Assembly: GCA_021791295.1 (NCBI GenBank)
Contig: JAJYWW010000047.1
Coordinates: forward strand, 1-10,003
Length of the DNA: 10,003 nucleotides
Direction of reading: 5' to 3'
Origin: a bacterium
GTDB lineage: Bacteria > SZUA-79 > Acidulodesulfobacterales > Acidulodesulfobacteraceae
The stretch's first letter is position 1. Every line of letters begins with the position of its first letter. The translations under genes and the position numbers were made by a program. This document shows positions 1-6,108 of this stretch, piece by piece. Below the pieces are notes generated by a model. The model ran no database searches and had not been told where the DNA came from. It saw only the letters and a program-made list of their open reading frames with translations.

Positions 1-552
1 GCCCAGGTCGGTATAAGTCCCCTGCAGGTCGGATATATTCGAGTTAATGGTGCTTTCCGTGCATTGCTCGGAGGCTACGGAACCGAGTATTCCTTGTCCG
101 GCCTGGCAGTTAGTCATGATTATACCGTTAGACAGAAGGGAGTTACGTGCTCCGGTTATGTCGGCTTCCGCGCCGTAAACGTCGGATACGGCATTTGTAG
201 CGGCGTTGACGGAGGATTGGACTTTAGCTAAAGACACCTGGAGTTTTGCCATAGAAACCATTATTTTGCCAGTATCGCCAAACTTATTTGCAATCGTCGT
301 GCCTAAAATATTAACTTGTGATGAAAGACCAAATGGACCAGGGATTGAAGATAAGCTAATACCTGTTGCGGCTCCAGCTGCCTGTAATGCTTGTCCTGCA
401 TCGGCCATAGCTCCAGCGGCCTCAATAACGCCTCCAATTGAAGGAATTATCATAGCAAATGCGTTTTTAGTGTTCATAACCGACAGAGTGTAAAACGATG
501 TGAATGCGATAATGACAATAAAAGCAGTTACTTTTTTAAATTTTTTAAACAT
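1..552 (-). CDS. Secreted protein of the transfer operon, 3' end outside window (possible VirB5/TrbJ-position protein)
   Basis: The reading frame is open from an ATG at 552 to the window edge, giving 184 residues and no stop. The start follows an AAGGTG ribosome site five bases upstream and lies 9 bases after the lipoprotein gene. The N terminus is a clear Sec signal peptide: a basic KKFKK stretch, a hydrophobic core, and a likely cleavage after AFA near residue 33. The mature part is rich in Ala, Gly, Ser and Thr, with helical, coiled-coil-like stretches (around residues 100-135) and two cysteines (about 151 and 165) that could form a periplasmic disulfide. I do not recognise the family. Its place right after VirB4-like and EexN-like genes is where VirB5/TrbJ minor pilins often sit, so that role is a guess from context. 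The coding frame and export are well supported; the function is not. Confidence 0.8.
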   Translation of the reverse strand, partial: MFKKFKKVTAFIVIIAFTSFYTLSVMNTKNAFAMIIPSIGGVIEAAGAMADAGQALQAAGAATGISLSSIPGPFGLSSQVNILGTTIANKFGDTGKIMVSMAKLQVSLAKVQSSVNAATNAVSDVYGAEADITGARNSLLSNGIIMTNCQAGQGILGSVASEQCTESTINSNISDLQGTYTDLG

Positions 553-561
553 AATATCACC

Positions 562-846
562 TTAATTAGATTTATAACTTGGAAGGTTCCCGGAATCCTT
601 TAAGGCATAATACGCTATATTGCATCTGTCGGAATGCGCATTATAATACGCTATGTTCATTTCGCATAACTTATATACCTTTTTAGCCGCGGGAATATGC
701 GTTTTAAAATAAGCCTTCTCGTTCGCAAAATGCTTACCTCCGAACATTGATCCTTCTGTGTTAAATACCGATTCCGAAGAACTTGCGCATCCCGAGAACA
801 TCAAGACCGGAATTAATAAAAGTCCAAGTAATAATAATTTTTTCAT
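562..846 (-). CDS. EexN-like entry-exclusion lipoprotein
   Basis: This is a 94-residue lipoprotein. MKKLLLLG plus a hydrophobic core leads to FSGC, so Cys20 would be lipidated, and the following Ala fits sorting to the outer membrane. The rest resembles EexN-type exclusion lipoproteins: an aromatic/His segment (AYFKTHIPAAKKVYKLC) followed by a spacer and DRCNIAYYAL, corresponding to the family pattern of WY-x2-H, a Cys, then C-x-NA. The two extra cysteines are at 61 and 75. EexN proteins are known to block redundant DNA entry from cells carrying the same T4SS. The ATG overlaps the TGA of the upstream ATPase gene by four bases and is preceded by a strong GGGGAGGG site, so the two are co-translated. 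It could instead be a VirB7/TraV-like core lipoprotein; the similarity is judged by eye. Confidence 0.7.
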   Translation of the reverse strand: MKKLLLLGLLLIPVLMFSGCASSSESVFNTEGSMFGGKHFANEKAYFKTHIPAAKKVYKLCEMNIAYYNAHSDRCNIAYYALKDSGNLPSYKSN

Positions 847-3353
847 GATAAACCCTCCCCATAAGGTCCGTGCGGATAACGGTCGGCTAAAATCTCCAGC
901 CGCTCCCTTAAAGACGCTTTAGGATATTCAAGATTAATTTTATTTTCTATCTCAAAGTCTTCTTTTGATTTACAGTAGAGCCAGTATTCGAAGGGCGCCG
1001 GTTCGTTCCTGATTATCATCGAATCGTCGCCGAACTTCATAAAATATTCGGAATAATAGCCCGGCACGGTCATTAAAGTATGAATAGCCTGCGTCTCTTT
1101 TTCATTTAAACCGCAGGCGTATAAATCGGTCGGGTCGGAATTGACGTCTAAATGCAAAAATATCTTAATCGACGACTGCTCGATTATAGACCGGCCTACA
1201 TCCGTTTTTAATAGGTCTTTGGGTTCCTGGGTTATCGAATAGGCGGCGCAACCCCATTTCGCGGAAGATTTATATAAATGTAATATCATGGCCGCCGCCA
1301 CTGGGTCTTTTAAGAATTCCCAGCATTCGTCGTAGTAGAATATAACCCTTTTTTGCCGGTCGTACATCTTTTTAAACGTCAGGTTCTTTATAATCGCGAA
1401 AACCAACTTTTGCAGTTCGGGATAATCTTTAATTTTCTGCAAATCAAATACGTTTATCCTGTTCGATAAATCAAGCGTCCCTTTCCGGTTGATGAGCTCT
1501 AGGTAAGGGCTCGAGGAATCCGTCCACCTGAAAAGGTTTTTTGCGAGGGCGGCGGCCCTTTGGGTGTCGCTTATATCCCTTCCCTCTTTGTAATTAAATA
1601 AAACCTCGTTTACGTCCGAAAAGGTAGGATTTTCATCGGCGGGAACGCCGTTATAAGCCGAGGATATCGCGCGGGCGATGATAGTGTAATCGTTCGGCTC
1701 GGGAAGCGTATTAGGCAGAACCATCATGGCAATCACGTTCGACAAGAAATTGAGTATTTCAGGGTTATAATCACCCGCGGCATTTATAATGTCTTTTTTG
1801 TAGGGGAACGGATTTAAGTTATACCTTCCGTCGAGTTCGATATCGACGTAATTGCCGTTAAAAAGCTTCGTAAATTTCTCATATGTGCCGCCTATGTCCA
1901 CGCCGACTATATCTATGTCGTCGGCGGATAAAAAATAGTTCGACAGGAATTCGTTCATAGTAAAGCCCTTGCCGGAACGCGATTTACCGAATATATTCCC
2001 GTGCTTTACCGAAAGGGCATTTTTAATTAAATCGAGGGAAACGGATTCGAACCTGGCATTAAACAGCGCTATAGGCGTATTATTGGTTCCCTTAAATCCC
2101 TGCTGCAGCGGAAAGAAGTTAGCGGCCTCTTTGGACGTAACAGTTTTTTTCCTAAAATTTAACTGTTGCGTTCCGGGAAGGAACGATAAAAACAAATTGC
2201 GATACTCCAGCGTATCGTCTATCGCTTCCATAGTATTAAAATGCTTGCATGCATCTATTATCGTCGCCGTATTCCTTTTAAGGTCGTCCTCGACCATAAA
2301 AGCCAGGCTTACGTCTATAAGCTTCTTTCCGCCTTTCGCCACGGATTGTAGCAACGCTTTTATAGTGTCGGCCTCGGTTTCGCCTTTATAGTCGATATAA
2401 TCGCCGCCGGTAACTTCCGCCATAGATTGCTTGATATTTCCGTCGGTCTGTATGTCTTTATACCTTTTTTCCTGTTCCGGAACATAAAAGCTGACCGCTA
2501 CTGTATATTTAAAAAAATAATATTTTGCGGAAAGGTTCAAAAGTTCCGTTATTCCCATAGTATCTATTTTTTTAGGGAGCTTATGCATATTAATAAATTT
2601 ATATTTCTTGCTCCCGACAGATATATAATTTTTGTTGACCGATAAAGGGGAGTAAACCAATGCCGACCGTAAGGTCTCGTTCTCGCTTATGTCCTGCAAG
2701 AGCGGCGGGTTTACCTCGCGGTCGGGGTTTAAATAATTAAACAGATAATCGAATATCTCCTGGTCGTTAAGCCTTTTAACTTTAATACCGGCGGTCGAAG
2801 TAAGATAAGCAAGATTGCGCGTAAGGTTTCCGAGTTTCTCTAAGGCGGATGTATAACTTGCTATAACGTCCTGCCGGTTTAGCGAGAACATACTGCTGAC
2901 AAAATGAAATATTTTGGGTAAAATCCCGGTTTTTAAAGCCGCTTCCAGTTCGAACGACTTAATCGTGGCATAGAGATATATGTCTATTTTTTTTACCGTT
3001 CTGGTTTCTAAGTTTCTGATCTTGTTTTCTTTTATAAAATCAAACTCAGCCGGCGGGTTCGCCGAACGGCGGTAATTTTCTATAAATTCGGGGTCTTTAT
3101 CGCCTATCTTGTAGATAAACGTTAATATTACGTCCGACGGCAGTAGGGACAAGAATAGGTCGTATATGTCGGCCATGTAATTCAGGGCCGCGTCGGTTTT
3201 AAGGTAGTAATCCGTCCCTGTAATCCTGTAAACAGCCGAGTAACTGCCGTCTATCGAGATTATAGTGTTATTCTCGATAGACAGCAAATTTAAGAGTTTT
3301 AAAAACCCGGTAGTTTCCTGTTTGTAATCAAAGTTTGAAGCGGATATCAACAC
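843..3353 (-). CDS. traC: TraC/VirB4-family type IV secretion ATPase
   Basis: This 836-residue protein is the motor ATPase that powers pilus assembly and substrate export at the inner-membrane face of the T4SS. Its length and layout fit TraC/VirB4: an N-terminal domain of about 440 residues, then a P-loop domain. Visible motifs are Walker A GKSRSGKG (about residues 456-463), an NPF segment near 514, Walker B VIFYYDECWEF with Asp-Glu near 675-676, and SITQEP near 706, which matches the conserved glutamine motif. Walker A ends in Gly-Phe rather than the usual Ser/Thr. I chose GTG at 3353: AGGAG lies seven bases upstream, and the product then begins with LISASNFDYK. The frame remains open to an ATG at 3425, but that start would overlap traL by nearly 100 bases. 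The GTG start overlaps traL by 26 bases. The gene is intact. Confidence 0.93.
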   Translation of the reverse strand: MLISASNFDYKQETTGFLKLLNLLSIENNTIISIDGSYSAVYRITGTDYYLKTDAALNYMADIYDLFLSLLPSDVILTFIYKIGDKDPEFIENYRRSANPPAEFDFIKENKIRNLETRTVKKIDIYLYATIKSFELEAALKTGILPKIFHFVSSMFSLNRQDVIASYTSALEKLGNLTRNLAYLTSTAGIKVKRLNDQEIFDYLFNYLNPDREVNPPLLQDISENETLRSALVYSPLSVNKNYISVGSKKYKFINMHKLPKKIDTMGITELLNLSAKYYFFKYTVAVSFYVPEQEKRYKDIQTDGNIKQSMAEVTGGDYIDYKGETEADTIKALLQSVAKGGKKLIDVSLAFMVEDDLKRNTATIIDACKHFNTMEAIDDTLEYRNLFLSFLPGTQQLNFRKKTVTSKEAANFFPLQQGFKGTNNTPIALFNARFESVSLDLIKNALSVKHGNIFGKSRSGKGFTMNEFLSNYFLSADDIDIVGVDIGGTYEKFTKLFNGNYVDIELDGRYNLNPFPYKKDIINAAGDYNPEILNFLSNVIAMMVLPNTLPEPNDYTIIARAISSAYNGVPADENPTFSDVNEVLFNYKEGRDISDTQRAAALAKNLFRWTDSSSPYLELINRKGTLDLSNRINVFDLQKIKDYPELQKLVFAIIKNLTFKKMYDRQKRVIFYYDECWEFLKDPVAAAMILHLYKSSAKWGCAAYSITQEPKDLLKTDVGRSIIEQSSIKIFLHLDVNSDPTDLYACGLNEKETQAIHTLMTVPGYYSEYFMKFGDDSMIIRNEPAPFEYWLYCKSKEDFEIENKINLEYPKASLRERLEILADRYPHGPYGEGLS

Positions 3354-3630
3354 TCTTGTTCTCCTGCCTGTAATGCACGTGATATATATTAGAAGACATA
3401 TAGAATCTGATAAGGCTGCCGACAAATCCGTCGGGTTTGCCTAATTTGTAAAATTTCAATACTGCAACCAGGGCGGCGGTAAAGGCCATATCGTAAAAAA
3501 ACTCAAGTCCGCGGTGGAATATCGTTACAGATATTAGTCCTATAAAAATAACCGCCCCCCACTCGTAAAACGATAGTCCTAATTTCAGAACTTTGTTGCT
3601 TATGTCGTAAACAGTGTACTCTACCCGCAT
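3328..3630 (-). CDS. traL: TraL/VirB3-family T4SS inner-membrane protein
   Basis: This is a protein of about 100 residues. An N-terminal YTVYDISNKVLKLGLSFYEW segment is followed by one or two adjacent hydrophobic helices and a C-terminal GKPDGFVGSLIRFYMS motif. The layout and the two conserved stretches match F-plasmid TraL by memory (target-level motif, then hydrophobic pair, then a short Trp/Tyr-rich C-terminal helix). TraL/VirB3 works with the TraC/VirB4 ATPase, often being encoded directly before it, as here. Two starts are possible. ATG at 3630 lies one base after the pilin stop and has GGGT at suitable spacing. ATG at 3654 would overlap the pilin gene by 23 bases and lacks a good ribosome site. 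I prefer 3630. The 3' end overlaps traC. Confidence 0.85.
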   Translation of the reverse strand: MRVEYTVYDISNKVLKLGLSFYEWGAVIFIGLISVTIFHRGLEFFYDMAFTAALVAVLKFYKLGKPDGFVGSLIRFYMSSNIYHVHYRQENKSVDIRFKL

Positions 3631-3631
3631 A

Positions 3632-4030
3632 TTATGGACCCGGATGTAAAGCATGATATATGTTCATCCCTGCATGGACTATACTTGGGGCTGCCATTAC
3701 GCCCAAGCCGCCTCCTGCCACCTCTAAAGCGTGTTGAGCACCCTTAGGGTCATGCCGTTTTACTTTCCAAAAAGCTCCGACAAGTCCCGCTGTTATCGCC
3801 GCCGGCGCAAGCCTATAACAAACCCATGTCGTAGCGGTATCGACCATGCCTGATACCCCAAGTTGCGGTAAAGCGGAACTCCCCGCAGTATTAAACTGCT
3901 CGTAAGTTATCGCCGAGGCGTTCTGCGTAAAAAATAACAGATTTAATCCGGCGAAGCCGACCAGGGCCGCGATGGAAAACAATTTGCCGTGGTTTAATGC
4001 AAACAAAAATAATTTATCCCTTAAACGCAT
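3632..4030 (-). CDS. VirB2/TraA-like conjugative pilin
   Basis: This is a 132-residue pilin precursor. A long basic and hydrophobic leader ends in ASA near residue 40, the likely signal-peptidase site. The mature protein of about 92 residues has two membrane helices (about 63-88 and 98-120) joined by a short basic loop (KVKRHDPKG), the standard architecture of VirB2/TraA pilins. The start is ATG 4030, with a near-perfect AAGGAGGT seven bases upstream. The same frame runs back to a GTG at 4246, but that extension is highly basic, lacks pilin character and covers the zinc-ribbon gene in another frame, so I reject it. The strong ribosome site fits a protein needed in many copies. It is followed directly by traL. 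Its identity rests on topology and position, since pilin sequences are poorly conserved. Confidence 0.82.
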   Translation of the reverse strand: MRLRDKLFLFALNHGKLFSIAALVGFAGLNLLFFTQNASAITYEQFNTAGSSALPQLGVSGMVDTATTWVCYRLAPAAITAGLVGAFWKVKRHDPKGAQHALEVAGGGLGVMAAPSIVHAGMNIYHALHPGP

Positions 4031-4076
4031 TGTCCTTACCTCCTTAATTCTGATTTTAATTTCTTGTTTTAATTTT

Positions 4077-4235
4077 TTAGTCTTCGTTTTGATATTTCTT
4101 TGTAAAGCATGTCTTGCAGACATGTATCTTTTTAGTTTTCCCCGTAGACGAGGCAGGATATACTTCAACGATATCCTCTTTCTTAAAGTAAACTTTACAC
4201 TCTTCGCACTGGTACATCTTGTCGACCGTGGCCAT
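4077..4235 (-). CDS. Small zinc-ribbon protein (two CxxC knuckles)
   Basis: This is a 52-residue frame beginning MATVDKMYQC and ending TAA. It carries CEEC at residues 10-13 and CKTC at 40-43, two CxxC knuckles about 26 residues apart, as in a zinc-ribbon fold. GGGAGG lies ten bases upstream of the ATG, overlapping the stop of the preceding gene, and the next gene's ribosome site lies less than 40 bases after its stop, so it fits neatly into the operon. It is easy to miss because a longer frame extending the pilin gene covers it. The Cys pattern, the Lys/Glu-rich character and the ribosome site support this frame over that one. The function is unknown; nucleic-acid or protein binding is typical of such ribbons. 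It may be a small regulator or accessory of transfer, but that is inference. Confidence 0.78.
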   Translation of the reverse strand: MATVDKMYQCEECKVYFKKEDIVEVYPASSTGKTKKIHVCKTCFTKKYQNED

Positions 4236-4242
4236 CTATTCA

Positions 4243-4620
4243 TCACCTCCCGTAAACGATTTTTAATTCGTTAATTATTTTCCCGTCGAATTTAACGTTT
4301 TTATAAGCATACGAGCCAAGCCTACGCGAAGATAAAAGGCTTCTGTCTATGGGATATAAAAGGAGCAACTCCTTTGAGACGGAAGCCCAATTTCTTATCT
4401 TTTTATCCATATAGTACTTAGTTAATTTAACGCGGTAGCCCGCGACAGTGTTTTCGGGGCTTTTTTTAAGCATCCTAAGGCTCGCGCCGTATTCGTAGAC
4501 GACAAATAATCCAGGTTCGCGCAAAAAATTAAAGTAGTTCGCCGTCGTAATGCTCGCGGCGAACAGCAGTCCGATAAAGACTGCGATAAAATATAATTTA
4601 TATTTACAAAGACGGTTCAT
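4243..4620 (-). CDS. Membrane-anchored protein of unknown function in the transfer operon
   Basis: This is a 125-residue protein with a short basic N terminus (MNRLCKYK), one hydrophobic segment (about residues 8-27, a membrane anchor or uncleaved signal), and then a basic, Tyr-rich soluble domain of about 95 residues, probably periplasmic. I do not recognise the domain and see no catalytic motif. The ATG overlaps the stop of the hydrolase gene by four bases (ATGA), so translation is probably coupled. The stop codon itself lies inside the ribosome site of the zinc-ribbon gene. Its size and topology recall small T4SS scaffold proteins such as TraE/VirB8, but it is shorter and I see no sequence match, so that remains speculation. 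Confidence 0.75.
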   Translation of the reverse strand: MNRLCKYKLYFIAVFIGLLFAASITTANYFNFLREPGLFVVYEYGASLRMLKKSPENTVAGYRVKLTKYYMDKKIRNWASVSKELLLLYPIDRSLLSSRRLGSYAYKNVKFDGKIINELKIVYGR

Positions 4621-5159
4621 ATAAATTTATTTAATGCGTTATAAATAATAACCACTCCGGAAAGGGCTACGACCGATAAAGCGACCAGCATTATAGTCCA
4701 TGAATTGTAATTGCCCATTTTGTAGCTGTATGAAACATACAGGTCTTTATCGAATTTTTTAACCGGGATGCCGGCCGTGGTCGGAGCGTCCTCGGCGATA
4801 TGCATAAAGACCGCAAAAAAGAAACAAATATCGGTAAAAATAATAAATAAAGACAACTGGCTAAAATTCAGGAAAATAGCATAAGCTATTAATCCAGATG
4901 TTAAAGGCAAAGAAACTAATAGATAGAGCTTATAATAATGCATTAAGCCCCTGTGTCCGCGAATCCTAATGAAGCCGTCAGGGGAGGACCCGGGGCCGAA
5001 AATAAAAATATCGAAGTCTGGAAAATGGGATCCGATGACCGTAGCCGCGAGGCCGTAGATAAAATATTCTACAGTTAAATAATTCAACCTTGTGGCGGCC
5101 GAACTAAAAACTGCGGAATAAATGGCGACGGTTGTTAATTTATGCTCCCATGCCTTCAC
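4617..5159 (-). CDS. YdjM/DUF457-type membrane-bound metal-dependent hydrolase
   Basis: This is a 180-residue protein with about four membrane helices. The polar motifs between them match the YdjM/YbcI (DUF457) family of inner-membrane metal-dependent hydrolases: GSHFPDFD (His45, Asp48, Asp50), GHRGLMHY (His69, His74) and HIAEDAPTTAGI (His120, Asp124), plus an early His6. These His/Asp residues are the presumed metal ligands; the physiological substrate of the family is not established, though some members are LexA-regulated. The start is GTG at 5159, overlapping the stop of the HTH gene by four bases (GTGA), with AAGGAG six bases upstream. The next gene again overlaps by four bases. Its placement at the head of a T4SS operon suggests a role in envelope or cell-wall adjustment during transfer, which is inference. 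Confidence 0.82.
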   Translation of the reverse strand: MKAWEHKLTTVAIYSAVFSSAATRLNYLTVEYFIYGLAATVIGSHFPDFDIFIFGPGSSPDGFIRIRGHRGLMHYYKLYLLVSLPLTSGLIAYAIFLNFSQLSLFIIFTDICFFFAVFMHIAEDAPTTAGIPVKKFDKDLYVSYSYKMGNYNSWTIMLVALSVVALSGVVIIYNALNKFI

Positions 5160-5386
5160 GGGTTGCTCCTTGTTTTTTTTTGGTTTAACGCAAGTAGTTC
5201 TTCAGCTTTAAGCTTGCCTTGCGTTATCTCTTCAATTTTTTTAGCAAGTTCTTCTGAAATATTGTTCACACCATCGATATAATTAAATAAGTGTGTTTTA
5301 GAAATACCTATCTGTTCGGCGAAACTCTGAATAGGTATCCCTATGCCATAACAGTAAGTTCTTATAATGTGATTCTTGAAGCCCAT
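5156..5386 (-). CDS. Small Cro/CI-like HTH protein heading the transfer operon
   Basis: This 76-residue protein has a helix-turn-helix of the lambda-repressor/Cro type. Residues about 18-40 (QSFAEQIGISKTHLFNYIDG) give helix, turn and recognition helix, followed by NISEELAKKIEEITQGKLKAEELL, the usual tail of small YdaS/Cro-like proteins. I chose ATG 5386 because AGGAG lies seven bases upstream. The in-frame ATG at 5428 would lie upstream of the -10 element of the promoter at 5420-5448, so it cannot be used from that promoter. It is the first gene of the operon that continues into the hydrolase, pilin and T4SS genes. Together with the divergent XRE regulator it probably forms a switch for transfer, perhaps acting on the inverted repeat at 5451-5469; binding is not shown. 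Confidence 0.85.
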   Translation of the reverse strand: MGFKNHIIRTYCYGIGIPIQSFAEQIGISKTHLFNYIDGVNNISEELAKKIEEITQGKLKAEELLALNQKKTRSNP

Positions 5387-5419
5387 TGTATTACTCCTTT
5401 TTTGAAGTCTATATTTATA

Positions 5420-5448
5420 AAAATACAACTAATGTGTTCTATTGTCAA
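5420..5448 (-). promoter_or_regulatory. Sigma-70-type promoter of the transfer operon
   Basis: On the minus strand, a perfect -35 box TTGACA (5443-5448) is followed by a 17-bp spacer and TATTTT (5420-5425). Transcription would start near 5413, giving a leader of about 27 bases that contains AGGAG before the HTH start at 5386. This is the best promoter match in the window and the only evident one upstream of the transfer genes. Confidence 0.75.
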
Positions 5449-5450
5449 GA

Positions 5451-5469
5451 AAAAAATACTATATTTTTT
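5451..5469. promoter_or_regulatory. Inverted repeat, candidate operator between divergent regulators
   Basis: There is a perfect inverted repeat AAAAAATA-CTA-TATTTTTT with 8-bp arms and a 3-bp centre. It lies three bases upstream of the -35 box of the transfer-operon promoter and within the spacer before the plus-strand XRE gene. Its position suits an operator for one or both HTH proteins. In such an AT-rich stretch a short palindrome can arise by chance, so the regulatory role is tentative. Confidence 0.4.
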
Positions 5470-5498
5470 ATGTGATATTTTTTTCTTTAATTTATTAC

Positions 5499-5504
5499 TA
5501 TGAT
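5499..5504 (+). promoter_or_regulatory. Possible -10 element of the XRE regulator gene
   Basis: TATGAT lies 40 bases before the ATG at 5545, on the plus strand. No convincing -35 box stands at 16-18 bp, which is what an activator-dependent or weak promoter would show. A weak GGA ribosome signal precedes the start codon. This is a low-certainty call. Confidence 0.3.
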
Positions 5505-5544
5505 TTTTTAGTAAGTTTTAATTCAGTTCTTTTATGGAATAATT

Positions 5545-6006
5545 ATGAGTAAAGAAGATAGTAAGGCTTTATATAATTTTATAGGGCATAGGATCAGACA
5601 AAAAAGAAAAGAATTAAAATTATCTCAAGAAAAATTAAGTGAGATGATCGGTGTGGATTATCACTTGATTCAGCGATATGAAAAAGGGATTAATAAAATT
5701 CCTTTTGATAAGTTAATAAAAATTTCTAAATCTTTAAATACTCAACTTGAATATTTTTATGGTGATTTCGAAGAAAAAACCAAGTTATTAAACAAATCTT
5801 CAGTAGTAAAATATCCTGAAAGTCCTGAACTTGAGAAAAGAATCGTTGCAATTAAAGAAATATATAGATATGAAGATGAAGATTTAATTTTAGGGGTTAA
5901 TAATTGTGTAGATTCTATGTCAGCTATATTAAAAAAACGGCAGGAGCAGCGAAGAGATATTGAAACTGTTAAAAAAACTCGGGTGGGGCGGGCTGGTAAA
6001 AAATAA
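5545..6006 (+). CDS. XRE-family transcriptional regulator, divergent from the transfer operon
   Basis: This is a 153-residue DNA-binding protein. An N-terminal XRE/HTH_3 domain spans residues 13-72, with SQEKLSEMIGV as the first HTH helix and DYHLIQRYEKG as the recognition helix, ending in the typical LNTQLEYFYGD. The C-terminal 60 residues are charged and helical, probably for dimerisation; there is no LexA-like Ser/Lys protease motif. The last 15 codons turn abruptly G-rich and encode a basic tail (KKTRVGRAGKK). It is divergent from the small HTH gene across an AT-rich region with an inverted repeat, the usual layout of a regulatory switch in mobile elements. It probably represses or activates the transfer operon and itself. 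The ribosome site is weak (GGA, about eight bases before ATG), suggesting low-level expression. Confidence 0.88.
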   Translation: MSKEDSKALYNFIGHRIRQKRKELKLSQEKLSEMIGVDYHLIQRYEKGINKIPFDKLIKISKSLNTQLEYFYGDFEEKTKLLNKSSVVKYPESPELEKRIVAIKEIYRYEDEDLILGVNNCVDSMSAILKKRQEQRRDIETVKKTRVGRAGKK

Positions 6007-6108
6007 AGATTATTAAATTATTTACGGCATTATCTAAGTACTAAAAAATAAAAAAATGGTTTCGTATTATTATATAAAAAATTTAGCTATATTGGAAATC
6101 AAAATTTT

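Noticed and set aside
206..493. Plus-strand open frame of 95 codons
   Set aside because: It is antisense to the signal-peptide gene at 1-552, which has a ribosome site and a clear export signal; the plus-strand product has no recognisable character.
1969..2645. Two plus-strand open frames
   Set aside because: They lie entirely antisense within the well-supported traC gene.
3354..3425. N-terminal extension of traC to ATG 3425
   Set aside because: It would overlap traL by about 100 bases, has no ribosome site, and is less convincing than GTG 3353 with AGGAG at seven bases.
4031..4246. Upstream extension of the pilin frame
   Set aside because: It is very basic and without a signal-peptide layout; the zinc-ribbon frame and the strong site before ATG 4030 explain this stretch better.
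3972..4274. Plus-strand open frame of 100 codons
   Set aside because: It is antisense to the pilin and zinc-ribbon genes and has no supporting ribosome site.
5291..5503. Plus-strand open frame across the control region
   Set aside because: It runs antisense through the HTH gene and its promoter; the composition is that of AT-rich non-coding DNA.
6007..6108. Possible promoter or terminator between the XRE gene and the 244-residue gene
   Set aside because: TATATT at 6088-6093 has no -35 partner, and no hairpin followed by a T tract is visible; nothing firm to report.
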